Assembly: GCA_035527845.1 (NCBI GenBank)
Contig: DATKZT010000112.1
Span: 53,122 to 117,121, forward strand
DNA: 64,000 nucleotides
Direction: 5' to 3'
DNA from: JAUWKC01 sp035527845
GTDB lineage: Bacteria; Planctomycetota; Phycisphaerae; Sedimentisphaerales; Anaerobacaceae
The translations under genes were made by a program, and so were the position numbers. The notes under the pieces are model-generated. The model worked only from the letters and a program-made list of their open reading frames with translations. It was not told the origin of the DNA and searched no databases. Below are positions 1 through 8,419 of the stretch, piece by piece (position 1 is the stretch's first letter; each line of letters starts with the position of its first letter).

Positions 1-32
1 TCTCTTTAGTCATGATTTTCGGGAAACATGGT

Positions 33-434
33 ATGAGAAAATGCGTTCTGCTTATCGCCCCGCTCGCCGCCGTCGCCGCGGCCCTGCTCCTTGCCGGCTG
101 CGTCGAGCGAAATCTCACCATTAACACCAGGCCCGAGGGTGCGATCGTGATTCTAAATGACGAGGAAATAGGCATTTCGCCCGTTACGGTGGGCTTCGAA
201 TGGTACGGCGATTACAATGTCGCCATCCGAAAAGAAGGCTTCGAGACGCTGAAAACCCACCGCAAACTCAAAGCGCCATGGTACGATGGATTTCCATTCG
301 ACCTCTTCGCCCAAATCCTGCCGCATAGAATCGTCGATTCCTACGAGTGGAAATTCGAGCTCGAAGAGAAGAAGCAAATAAGCCCAGACCAGCTCATCCA
401 AAACGCCGAACAGCTCAAAAGCCAACTGCAATAG
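33..434 (+). CDS. PEGA-domain lipoprotein
   Basis: This is a small secreted lipoprotein of 133 residues. The N-terminus has a basic start, a hydrophobic stretch and a lipobox (LLLAGC), so it should be lipidated at the cysteine. The stretch right after it (NLTINTRPEGAIVILNDEEI) is the classic PEGA surface-domain pattern, with the following 'GISPVTV' turn. A downstream Glu/Lys/Gln-rich tail is probably helical. The start at 33 is chosen because GGGAA lies about 7 bases upstream and it gives a normal signal peptide; an in-frame ATG at 12 has no visible ribosome site. PEGA domains are common in surface and envelope proteins of Planctomycetes; the specific role is unknown. It stands alone, with about 640 noncoding bases after it. 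Confidence 0.85.
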   Translation: MRKCVLLIAPLAAVAAALLLAGCVERNLTINTRPEGAIVILNDEEIGISPVTVGFEWYGDYNVAIRKEGFETLKTHRKLKAPWYDGFPFDLFAQILPHRIVDSYEWKFELEEKKQISPDQLIQNAEQLKSQLQ

Positions 435-1071
<637 letters not shown>

Positions 1072-1101
1072 ATGAAAACTGAATTGTTGGACGATTGGTA
1101 A
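1072..1101 (+). CDS. nine-residue micro-ORF behind a perfect Shine-Dalgarno
   Basis: The sequence AAGGAGGTGA, a full 10-base match to the usual 16S anti-Shine-Dalgarno, lies 5 bases before an ATG. The frame encodes only MKTELLDDW and then TAA. It sits about 90 bases upstream of the cysteine-rich secreted protein gene. It could be a leader peptide, a standby ribosome site for the downstream mRNA, or the stub of a decayed gene. No family is recognised. The ribosome site is what makes it worth recording; translation is inferred. Confidence 0.4.
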   Translation: MKTELLDDW

Positions 1102-1191
1102 TGTCAATGCTAATTCGAGTTCTTGTATAGGTTTGTTGTAATTGAATTTGCGTCGTAGACGCTCCGTAAAGGAAAAGGAAAGGAGTTTGAA

Positions 1192-1713
1192 ATGTACCGT
1201 GAAAAATCTAAACGGCTGGGGGGAATTTCGCTTGCGATTGTCTCCATGCTGCTATCAACCTGCGCCATGACAAGCATGCTGCACGCCCGAGTTGGTCCCT
1301 CGGGTTTCGACGTATCCGGCGGCGCCACCTTGTGGAATTGCAAGGATCCCTGCATTGATTGGTGCCTCACTTCTGTGATAGAATGCCTTGATCTTACTGG
1401 CAGTACGTGTGAAACAGATAGGTGCACAATAAATAGCCTCAGATATCTATATTGCCGGTGTCCCGGTGATGCTTCGCCTGGGGCAGATGATTGTGTGTAT
1501 CACATGGATAGCGGTGATTGGTGGCGCGCAGAATATATTCGCTGGCACGCTTGTAATAGTACTACTTACGACTGGGACTGGTACAAAGAAAAATATTGTG
1601 CAAAAGATGGCCTTGGAAACAGTAGCTGGAGCACTCCGTGTATTTGGACCGGTAGTTGCACGGGTGCACTTTGGCGGTATCACGAATACACGCCCCGCCC
1701 GCGTTGCGATTAG
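1192..1713 (+). CDS. secreted cysteine-rich protein (14 Cys in mature part)
   Basis: This is a 173-residue protein with a basic N-terminus and a hydrophobic segment (about residues 10-30) followed by a plausible signal cleavage near LHA-RVG. The mature part holds 14 cysteines, an even number that would fit seven disulfides, and is rich in Trp and Tyr (for example DWDWYKEKYC). No family is recognised. AAAGGAG lies 7 bases before the ATG. It is the first sizeable gene in a same-strand group that ends with a C39-like peptidase fused to DUF1573 (3169-4722), which raises the possibility that it is processed or exported by that system. A GG pair at residues 10-11 precedes the hydrophobic stretch, but this is too weak to call a double-glycine leader. 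Confidence 0.65.
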   Translation: MYREKSKRLGGISLAIVSMLLSTCAMTSMLHARVGPSGFDVSGGATLWNCKDPCIDWCLTSVIECLDLTGSTCETDRCTINSLRYLYCRCPGDASPGADDCVYHMDSGDWWRAEYIRWHACNSTTYDWDWYKEKYCAKDGLGNSSWSTPCIWTGSCTGALWRYHEYTPRPRCD

Positions 1714-1866
1714 ACAATGCAGACTGTCAGTAAGCAGTTGTGATATATCGGATGAGCAAGTGTGCCGTGTAGGGCACGCCCCCTCATCACGTTAATGACT
1801 TATTCAAGTCAACGAGGACTTTCTTGCCTCCGCAAGAACAGATGTCATAGATAAGGAGTCTCTGCA

Positions 1867-3165
1867 ATGATGTTATCCATGCGATACTATCTGGCAATTT
1901 GTATGGCGCTTTGTCTATGGCTCGATGTGGACGCTCTCGGCCAGGACGGATTGGAAGTATTGAGAAATTTGAAGAATTATGATTCCATCTACGAGGCAGG
2001 ATTCACAGTCTCGGGAACGCGCAAATGTCCGGAGCATCTTATCCTCGGGCAGGTGATAATCAACGTTGAGCGCAAATGGAGACTGGCTTTCGAAGGTGGC
2101 AGGTGCGCGTATCTTATGGAGATAGTTGAATATGAGAAGCCGAAGTTTATGGACCCCAAAGGAAGAGACCGAGGCAGCCTCACTCAGGATGGATGGCTGA
2201 TGCTATCGTTGCACACCAGGCAATGGGGTTATTGGGGCGCAGATGTTTCTGGGAACCATTATGAAGACACCACGATAAAAGTCAGCCCTGACAATCAGGT
2301 CGTTGAAGTCGGAGGGAACATTCACAATTCGTTATTATTTGATCCCAAAGACGCAGGTCCAAATGCTCCCAAGTGTGCCATATTATGGTCGTTAGGGCGT
2401 TTTTTTTCGAAACTCATCGACGAAGTCACTCTTGTCAAAGAGTCAAGCGATGGGCGCATTACGGTGTCAGCTTTGGGCAGGAAAGAAGAGGGAGAGCACG
2501 GGCGATGGGAGTTGGAGATCGAACCTGCTCCGGCATGGATGGTGAGAGAAGCGCGATTCTATAGCGACGCCAAGCCCGACGTCATCAGTTGTGAAATGAA
2601 AAACAGCGGGACCGTCTGGAGCGGCTCGTATTGCATTCCGGGGAATGCTGTATTCAATTATGGGGGACCGATTAAGGACGCCAGGGTAAGAGGAGATGTG
2701 GAGGAACTGACTTTTGACCCTGTGATTGAACAATTCGATGAGAAAGTTTATGAAGGCGCCAGGCAAGCCGTTACCAAGGACCGCCCACCGAAACTCACCA
2801 TACACGACTTCCGGGTTTCTCCGATGCTTGTGTACCAGCCGGATGAGCTAGCGGAGAGGGCATTGGACATTGCATCGGACAGTATATCAGAGAGTACGCC
2901 GCCAGAAGACAAACTTGTGGATGCAAACAAAGCCGTTGCCAAGGCGGAAAACGAGGGCACGAGAACATCAGGTCCAAATGTAAGCGCCACGAGACCTTCC
3001 ACAAGTCCTTCCACCGGCCCTTCCGTCCAATCGGCGCCGGTTTCGCCTGTCCCTCAGCGTCCCTGGTATCTGTTGCCTGCAGAATGGTCCGTCGCCGTCT
3101 TGATCCTGGCGGTGCTGACCGCCGGATGTGCTTGCTTCTTTTTATTCAGATCGCAAAAGAGCTAA
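1867..3165 (+). CDS. exported protein with C-terminal membrane anchor
   Basis: This is a 432-residue protein of unrecognised family. An N-terminal signal sequence (about residues 5-24) is followed by a beta-rich region beginning DGLEVLRNLKNYDSIYEAGF, whose pattern faintly recalls LolA-like lipoprotein-sorting folds (inference only). A Ser/Thr/Pro-rich linker (about 360-400) leads to a hydrophobic segment (about 407-426) and a short basic end (FRSQKS). Signal, large exported domain, linker, transmembrane helix and basic tail make a cell-surface anchored protein. The tail lacks a PEP motif, so I do not call it an exosortase substrate. AAGGAG lies 9 bases before the first of two adjacent ATGs. 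It ends 3 bases before the C39/DUF1573 gene, so the two are probably co-transcribed. Confidence 0.75.
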   Translation: MMLSMRYYLAICMALCLWLDVDALGQDGLEVLRNLKNYDSIYEAGFTVSGTRKCPEHLILGQVIINVERKWRLAFEGGRCAYLMEIVEYEKPKFMDPKGRDRGSLTQDGWLMLSLHTRQWGYWGADVSGNHYEDTTIKVSPDNQVVEVGGNIHNSLLFDPKDAGPNAPKCAILWSLGRFFSKLIDEVTLVKESSDGRITVSALGRKEEGEHGRWELEIEPAPAWMVREARFYSDAKPDVISCEMKNSGTVWSGSYCIPGNAVFNYGGPIKDARVRGDVEELTFDPVIEQFDEKVYEGARQAVTKDRPPKLTIHDFRVSPMLVYQPDELAERALDIASDSISESTPPEDKLVDANKAVAKAENEGTRTSGPNVSATRPSTSPSTGPSVQSAPVSPVPQRPWYLLPAEWSVAVLILAVLTAGCACFFLFRSQKS

Positions 3166-3168
3166 CGA

Positions 3169-4722
3169 ATGCATGGCAATATGAAGACCGCAATACGCTG
3201 GCTTACCACCTTCCTTCTTATCTTCGGTAGCGCCTTTGGCATTGCCTGCTGGTTAAGCATGTCCCCACGCGTGCCAACCCAAAAGCTGGACCCCTCCAAT
3301 CCCAAACATAGGAACATGCTTTGCGGTCCCACGAGCCTCTTCAATGCGCTGGGACGTATAGGTGTCAACTGTCATTTTAGGGATCTGGCCTCGCAATGCG
3401 AGATTAGCTCCAAAGGCGTCACGCTGAGGGAGCTTGAGCGAGTGGCCAATGGCGTAAAGGAGGCGAAGAGCCGTGTCAAGCGACTGAACTGGGACGGCCT
3501 GAAACGCTTAGATGGCGCGGCCGTGCTGTTTGTGAATGACGATCATTTCATAGCCGCAGATCCGCGCGAGACCCCGCCGAGCAGCAGCGCAAAGGGCGCC
3601 GCCGTGCGGATTTACGACGAAGCCAGGCCGGCTCAATGGATGACACGCGAGCAACTGGAGGAGATTTGGACGGGCGAAACGTTAGCCATTGAAAGACGCG
3701 GCCCTTCCTTGCGACAGGACACCGGTCCTCGCATCGAGTGGGAAGACTGCTTTATTGATAACGGAGTGCTGAAGCCCAATTCAATCAGCCAGTACGCTTT
3801 TTCGTTTCGCAACGTGGGCAGCGCTGATTTGACGATTGATAGCGTCAAAAAGAGTTGTGGCTGCGCCACATATACCCTGACGAGTGAGCGTCTTGCGCGG
3901 GGGCAAGCCGGCGTAATAGAAGTGCAAGTCGATCTTGAGGGCAAGGAGGGCTATTTGCTAAATCATCTCGCTGTAAAGACGAATGATCCAGTAAACCCTT
4001 TATCCATTCTAAGAATGGCTGCAGGGGTCCGAAAAGCGCGCGTCCTTTCTGCTGAGAGAATAAGTCTGGGGGATTTACCACAGGGTGGAAAGGTAACGCG
4101 GGAGTTCTATGCAACCGATCCTGGATTCGACGGCTTGAGAATCCGTGATGTTTCCTTTCTGCCAACCACGGGGCTGGATATATCAAAGCATCTAACCTGT
4201 TCGATCACCTATGACTTGCTGGGGGATGATATTCAGCGTGTTGCGAAACTTTCGGGATATCTAGGTAAGCCGGAAGACTACGTAATACGGTTAGCGTTAG
4301 AAGCAAGCGAGAAATGTCCCGTTGGGCCTTTTCAAGGCGAAGTAAGTGTTCTTGCAGTGGCTGACGATGTAATTTCGACGCATAAAGTAATAATAAAGGG
4401 CGCTGTCGTCCAGGACATTCATCCGGTCCCTGCTGTGGTATTGATTGCGCTTGATGGTGAAGGCGCCGGCAGCGCAACGATCCAATTACGGAGTTATGCT
4501 AAGCACGACTTCCAGATCGTTGACGCATGGGTAGATAGCGGGACTTCTGTAAAGATTGACCGAGCAGATAGGCCGCAAGCTCCCGGCCCAAAGTTTGTTC
4601 TATCGACCTTGATGCCTGCTGTCGTCGCGGCTGCCACGCCCATAGAGTCCGCCGCGTTCTTCAAACTGCACAATGGCACGGTGATCCGCGTGCCCATAAC
4701 CATTTTTAAGCCTCCGCAATGA
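3169..4722 (+). CDS. C39-like cysteine peptidase fused to DUF1573
   Basis: This is a 517-residue exported protein. After one N-terminal membrane segment (about 8-30) comes a papain-fold region of the peptidase C39 kind: CGPTSLFNALGRIG with the putative nucleophile Cys52, and NDDHFIAADPR with His126 and Asp131 as the rest of the triad. From about residue 190 a DUF1573 domain follows (SKNxG-type strand, 'VGSADLTIDSVKKSCGC', then 'ARGQAGVIEVQVDL'), and beta-sandwich sequence continues to the end. C39 peptidases classically cut double-glycine leaders of exported peptides; stand-alone C39-DUF1573 proteins are common in Planctomycetes, but their substrates are not known to me. It follows the anchored protein by 3 bases and overlaps the next ORF by 4 (ATGA). 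The Cys-rich protein at 1192 is an obvious candidate partner (inference). Confidence 0.8.
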   Translation: MHGNMKTAIRWLTTFLLIFGSAFGIACWLSMSPRVPTQKLDPSNPKHRNMLCGPTSLFNALGRIGVNCHFRDLASQCEISSKGVTLRELERVANGVKEAKSRVKRLNWDGLKRLDGAAVLFVNDDHFIAADPRETPPSSSAKGAAVRIYDEARPAQWMTREQLEEIWTGETLAIERRGPSLRQDTGPRIEWEDCFIDNGVLKPNSISQYAFSFRNVGSADLTIDSVKKSCGCATYTLTSERLARGQAGVIEVQVDLEGKEGYLLNHLAVKTNDPVNPLSILRMAAGVRKARVLSAERISLGDLPQGGKVTREFYATDPGFDGLRIRDVSFLPTTGLDISKHLTCSITYDLLGDDIQRVAKLSGYLGKPEDYVIRLALEASEKCPVGPFQGEVSVLAVADDVISTHKVIIKGAVVQDIHPVPAVVLIALDGEGAGSATIQLRSYAKHDFQIVDAWVDSGTSVKIDRADRPQAPGPKFVLSTLMPAVVAAATPIESAAFFKLHNGTVIRVPITIFKPPQ

Positions 4723-5093
4723 TCGCGCAACATGCGAAGGGCAAGCAACATTGTGCTGAAATAGTAGGCCTTTTCCTCTTGGTAGCAGCAGTTCTAAAGG
4801 CCGCCCAGTCGCTCAGCCAGCCCGCCGCCAGACAGTACAAAATGCGGCGGGATAGTCAAGAGTTGCCGGATCGAGAAGTCGTACAGGCTTTTACATTCGA
4901 TTCACCAACCACACCATACCATTTGCCGGGCGCGATCACCAGCGTCAAGGAAGACGCGGAAACTTACGAGCTGGATTTACCCCTGCCGCTTTGGGAGGGC
5001 GACCCGAAGACCGTGCCGCACTATCGGCTGAACGAAGAGACCATCGAAAGGATAATCGACTGGGCCGAGCGTTTCCAGGCCGCCGCCCATTAA
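4719..5093 (+). CDS. short ORF, possibly chimeric (membrane-helix start joined to a soluble tail)
   Basis: A 124-residue frame overlapping the previous gene by ATGA, so translationally coupled. Residues about 10-32 (AEIVGLFLLVAAVLKAAQSL) look like the first helix of a MauE/DoxX-type membrane protein, a family that needs four helices; no further helices follow. Instead the rest is soluble, with a well-ordered C-terminal part (from about residue 50, ending WAERFQAAAH). The two halves do not look like one protein, so a deletion may have joined a truncated MauE-like gene to the end of another gene. Alternatively it is a genuine single-pass protein. It ends 15 bases from the convergent epimerase gene. 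Confidence 0.45.
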   Translation: MIAQHAKGKQHCAEIVGLFLLVAAVLKAAQSLSQPAARQYKMRRDSQELPDREVVQAFTFDSPTTPYHLPGAITSVKEDAETYELDLPLPLWEGDPKTVPHYRLNEETIERIIDWAERFQAAAH

Positions 5094-5107
5094 GGTCCCG
5101 CACAGCC

Positions 5108-6046
5108 CTAAGTGAGATTGTCTCGGTACCAGCCTATGGCCTTGCCGAGACCTTGTTGGAAGGATACTTTCGGCTCGTAGCCGAGAAGACTCCGCGCAAG
5201 ACTGATGTCTGCAAGCGAGTGCTTTATATCGCCGGGCCGGGGGTCGGCATATATCGGCTCAACGCGCTTGCCAAGCAGCTTGTTTATCATATCGATAATC
5301 GCATTAACCGTCACGGCCTGCCCGCACGCAATGTTCACCACCTCGCCCCCGGTGTGCTTCGCCCGCGCGGCAAGCAGATTCGCATCGACCACGTTGTCAA
5401 CATAAGTGAAATCCCGGCTCTGCTCGCCGTCCCCAAAAATTGTCGGAGGCTTGTCATTCAGTACGGCCGTGACAAAGGCCGGTATAGCAGCCGCATACTG
5501 GCTCGTCGGGTCCTGGTGCGGACCGAAGACGTTGAAATACCGCAGCGAAACAGTCTCCAGACCAAAGACCTTATAAAAGACCGAGCAGTAATACTCCCCA
5601 ACCAATTTGGCCACCGCGTATGGCGAAAGGGGCTGCGCCGGCATCGTCTCAACCTTCGGCAGTGTCGGCGTGTCACCATAAGCCGACGAACTCGACGCAT
5701 ATACAAAACGCTTTATCCCCGCATCGCGTGCAGCCAACAGCAAAGTGAAAGTCGCCTCCACGCAATGTTTGTGCGTCGCGGCCGGGTCGTCCACGCTACG
5801 AGGGACGGACGGAAGCGCCCCTTGGTGTAAGACAACGTCGACGTCCCTCATTGCCGAACGGGCAACGTCTTCATCACCCATATCGGCTTCGACGAATTCA
5901 ATCTTGTCGATAAGAGAATTGAGATTGCTCTTCTTGCCGGTCAGGAGATTGTCCACAACTCTTACAAAACAGCCTTCGGCAACAAGTCTCGTGCAGATGT
6001 TCGAACCGATGAAACCGGCTCCGCCGGTGACCAAGAATCTATCCAT
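5108..6046 (-). CDS. NAD-dependent nucleotide-sugar epimerase
   Basis: This is a 312-residue extended short-chain dehydrogenase. It has the Rossmann motif TGGAGFIGS at residues 7-15, an Asp at the end of the second strand (VVDNL), the SSSAYGD segment, and the catalytic Tyr-x-x-x-Lys as YAVAK at about 142-146. Over its length it resembles WbpP/Gne-type UDP-GlcNAc or UDP-Glc 4-epimerases; exact sugar specificity cannot be read from the motifs. A GAAGG site lies upstream of the ATG. It is the last gene of the exopolysaccharide operon (17.2 to 5.1 kb, minus strand), 60 bases after the chain-length/BY-kinase gene, which fits a role supplying precursor sugar for that polysaccharide. Confidence 0.88.
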   Translation of the reverse strand: MDRFLVTGGAGFIGSNICTRLVAEGCFVRVVDNLLTGKKSNLNSLIDKIEFVEADMGDEDVARSAMRDVDVVLHQGALPSVPRSVDDPAATHKHCVEATFTLLLAARDAGIKRFVYASSSSAYGDTPTLPKVETMPAQPLSPYAVAKLVGEYYCSVFYKVFGLETVSLRYFNVFGPHQDPTSQYAAAIPAFVTAVLNDKPPTIFGDGEQSRDFTYVDNVVDANLLAARAKHTGGEVVNIACGQAVTVNAIIDMINKLLGKRVEPIYADPRPGDIKHSLADISLARSLLGYEPKVSFQQGLGKAIGWYRDNLT

Positions 6047-6106
6047 AAAAGAAACCTTCCCTGAACAAGTCGCGCCTGCAGCGCCGACCTCGCGCCGCTC
6101 TATCGG

Positions 6107-8356
6107 CTAAACCGACGGAGCTGGCTGCATCTCCTGATATCTTCGATAAGATTTGAACTGCTCCCGGAAATAACCGCCCTTCATGGTCCTCACCGCAAAA
6201 AGCACGCACCCCGATATGGGCGCACTCACTTGCTTAAGTTCCAGAATCGTCCTCTGAGCGGCGCCCCTCCTTGTGTAAGCCGCGTTAAATACCAATAGCG
6301 TGCCGTCAACGATTTTCGCCAGCACTTTCGCGTCACTCACAAGCAAAATGGGAGCGCTGTCAATTATGACGTAGTCATAGCTTTTGCGACAGTCCTTTAG
6401 CAGTTGTTCCATCCTGTAGCTTCCGAGCAGCTCCGTCGGATTCGAAGGGATGCGGCCCGAATAAATTACGTCAAGACCCTCAAGAACATCGCACCTTCTG
6501 GCTTCCTCGTAACCACAAAGCCCGATGAGCAAAGAGCTCAATCCAAATTCCGAATCGCCTGCAGCAATACCATCAGCCCCCGACGACGGAAACACGCTCT
6601 GCAAACTTGGCCGCCTAAAACTCGCGTCTATCAGAAGCACTTTCTTATTATCAGCAACAAACGCCGTCGCCAGATTAACTGCCACAGAAGTCCTGCCATC
6701 GCCCGGCATGCCGCTGCTTACGAGCAGAACTTTCAAGGCGTTTGCCGAACCAGACAGACTTAAATTCGTCCTAAGCCGCCTGTACGACTCCCCTATCACC
6801 GAATACGGCGCCTGACGAACAACATGACAAAGGTCTTCTACCTCGCTAACCGCGCTGTCCTCAATCGCGTCCGGAATAACACCCAACAGCGGGATGTGCA
6901 GATACCTGCTCACGTCTCGCGGCGTCCGCACCAGGTCGTTCAGCAACTCTATAAGGAAAGCAAGCCCCACCCCGACAAGCAGGCCCAGTACCGTGCCGCC
7001 GGGGAAATATAACTCCCAACGAGGAGAGCTCACCTCCAGCGGCTTCGGAGCTTCGCCGACAGGGCGAACCTTCGGAGTCTCAGGGTCATCATATACTATT
7101 CTGAGCTTGTCAATCGTCTCTTTGACTGAGTCAAGCATCTCCCTTTTGTTGTCCCTTATCGCCGCCCGCTGCTCATACTGCACACGCGCCAGGTCAAGTT
7201 GTTTCTGCTCCTTCGCCGCCTCGTCGCGCAATTTTTGCAGCTCCTCCAGCCTTTGACGCAACACCACCAACTGGTCCTGAGCATTCTTGACATTCGATTG
7301 TCGGATCAGCTCGCCGACGTAAGCCTCCCTGAGCCGTATCTCTTCCTTGATCCCGTCTATCACTTCCCGAACCTGAAGAACCACCCGGTGATTCTCACCG
7401 AACTTCGCAAGCACACCCGCAAGCGCCGACTCCTGAAGCGCAAGCCGCTGCCTGAGTGTTATAACAACAGGGTCAGCCTCGACCTGACGCGAGATCTGCT
7501 CCGTAACCGGCCCGGTCGCTAACTGCTCGAACTCTTTAATAATACTTTCAATCTGGCCTACCTCCAGACGCCGGTCGTTCAACTCAAGCTCCAAAGCATT
7601 CAACCTTACAGTGATTGTGTGCTGAAACCGACGCTCTCCGGAGATTTCCAGATCGCTTATGCCATACGTTGTACGAACATCCTCCAATGACTTTTCCGCT
7701 GCATCCAGGTCTCTCTGAAGATTGACCTTTTGCTGGTCGTACTGCAACAGTCTCGCACTGATGTCACTCCGCGATGCCGTGCCTCGCCACCGAACAAACA
7801 ACTTTACCATTTCGTTCACTATGTCCGCGGCTTCCTGTGCGTCGCCGCAGGTCATTGAGACAGTCACAAACTCTCCGTCTCTCTGAGGATAAGCCGTCAG
7901 ATTCTTTTTCAAGTCCTCAAAGGCCCGCGTAATACACTTGTGCTTTTCCGAAGCGATGTCTCCAAAACGCCCAAACCACTTCGTTCGCTGTATTGCGTCC
8001 AGATCAATCAGTCTCTGCAGTGTGCTCTGCTGCGTCAGAAGAGCCGCTATTGACGTACGATAGCCGTACTGAATGTCTTTTTGAACCAGCGGTGAAACGA
8101 ATGTCATGGGGTCCTTTTCCGCGGGGGAAAGGACCTGAATGTAAGCTTCCGCCCTATACTTGGGAACATAACGCAACAATAGATACCAGGCCACACCGCC
8201 GACGACAAAACCCAATATCGTCAAGGACACCATCAGCACTATGTGCCGACGCAATATTCCAAAAACTTCCTTCGGCGTCAGCGCCGCTGCCGCCGCCGGC
8301 CTCGCACCCATTCGGCCGCTCATTCCACCTGTACTACCTTGTCCTTGTTCCACCAT
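6107..8356 (-). CDS. Wzz-type polysaccharide co-polymerase fused to BY-kinase-like domain
   Basis: This is a 749-residue inner-membrane protein. A Wzz domain starts near residue 30 with a first membrane segment (HIVLMVSLTILGFVVGGVAW). A long periplasmic coiled-coil region follows, then a second membrane segment near 455-475 (GTVLGLLVGVGLAFLIELL), then a cytoplasmic P-loop ATPase of the bacterial tyrosine-kinase class (about 530-749). The Walker A reads GMPGDGRTS (about 545-553), with Arg where the family has the catalytic Lys; Walker A' reads LLIDASFRRP instead of the usual LIDAD; Walker B is VIIDSAP (about 660). The C-terminus has three tyrosines (GGYFREQFKSYRRYQE) as a possible phosphorylation cluster. 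In the family this protein controls chain length and export with the Wza partner (15561-17189). The altered Walker motifs suggest weak or absent kinase activity. Confidence 0.88.
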   Translation of the reverse strand: MVEQGQGSTGGMSGRMGARPAAAAALTPKEVFGILRRHIVLMVSLTILGFVVGGVAWYLLLRYVPKYRAEAYIQVLSPAEKDPMTFVSPLVQKDIQYGYRTSIAALLTQQSTLQRLIDLDAIQRTKWFGRFGDIASEKHKCITRAFEDLKKNLTAYPQRDGEFVTVSMTCGDAQEAADIVNEMVKLFVRWRGTASRSDISARLLQYDQQKVNLQRDLDAAEKSLEDVRTTYGISDLEISGERRFQHTITVRLNALELELNDRRLEVGQIESIIKEFEQLATGPVTEQISRQVEADPVVITLRQRLALQESALAGVLAKFGENHRVVLQVREVIDGIKEEIRLREAYVGELIRQSNVKNAQDQLVVLRQRLEELQKLRDEAAKEQKQLDLARVQYEQRAAIRDNKREMLDSVKETIDKLRIVYDDPETPKVRPVGEAPKPLEVSSPRWELYFPGGTVLGLLVGVGLAFLIELLNDLVRTPRDVSRYLHIPLLGVIPDAIEDSAVSEVEDLCHVVRQAPYSVIGESYRRLRTNLSLSGSANALKVLLVSSGMPGDGRTSVAVNLATAFVADNKKVLLIDASFRRPSLQSVFPSSGADGIAAGDSEFGLSSLLIGLCGYEEARRCDVLEGLDVIYSGRIPSNPTELLGSYRMEQLLKDCRKSYDYVIIDSAPILLVSDAKVLAKIVDGTLLVFNAAYTRRGAAQRTILELKQVSAPISGCVLFAVRTMKGGYFREQFKSYRRYQEMQPAPSV

Positions 8357-8419
8357 CTCTAAGCACTAAAAAAGATACAGCTCATCGAATCCGAGATGAC
8401 CATATTCAATTCTTATACC

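Noticed and set aside
1867..3165. Exosortase (PEP-CTERM) substrate
   Set aside because: It has a C-terminal TM and basic tail but no PEP-like motif before the helix.
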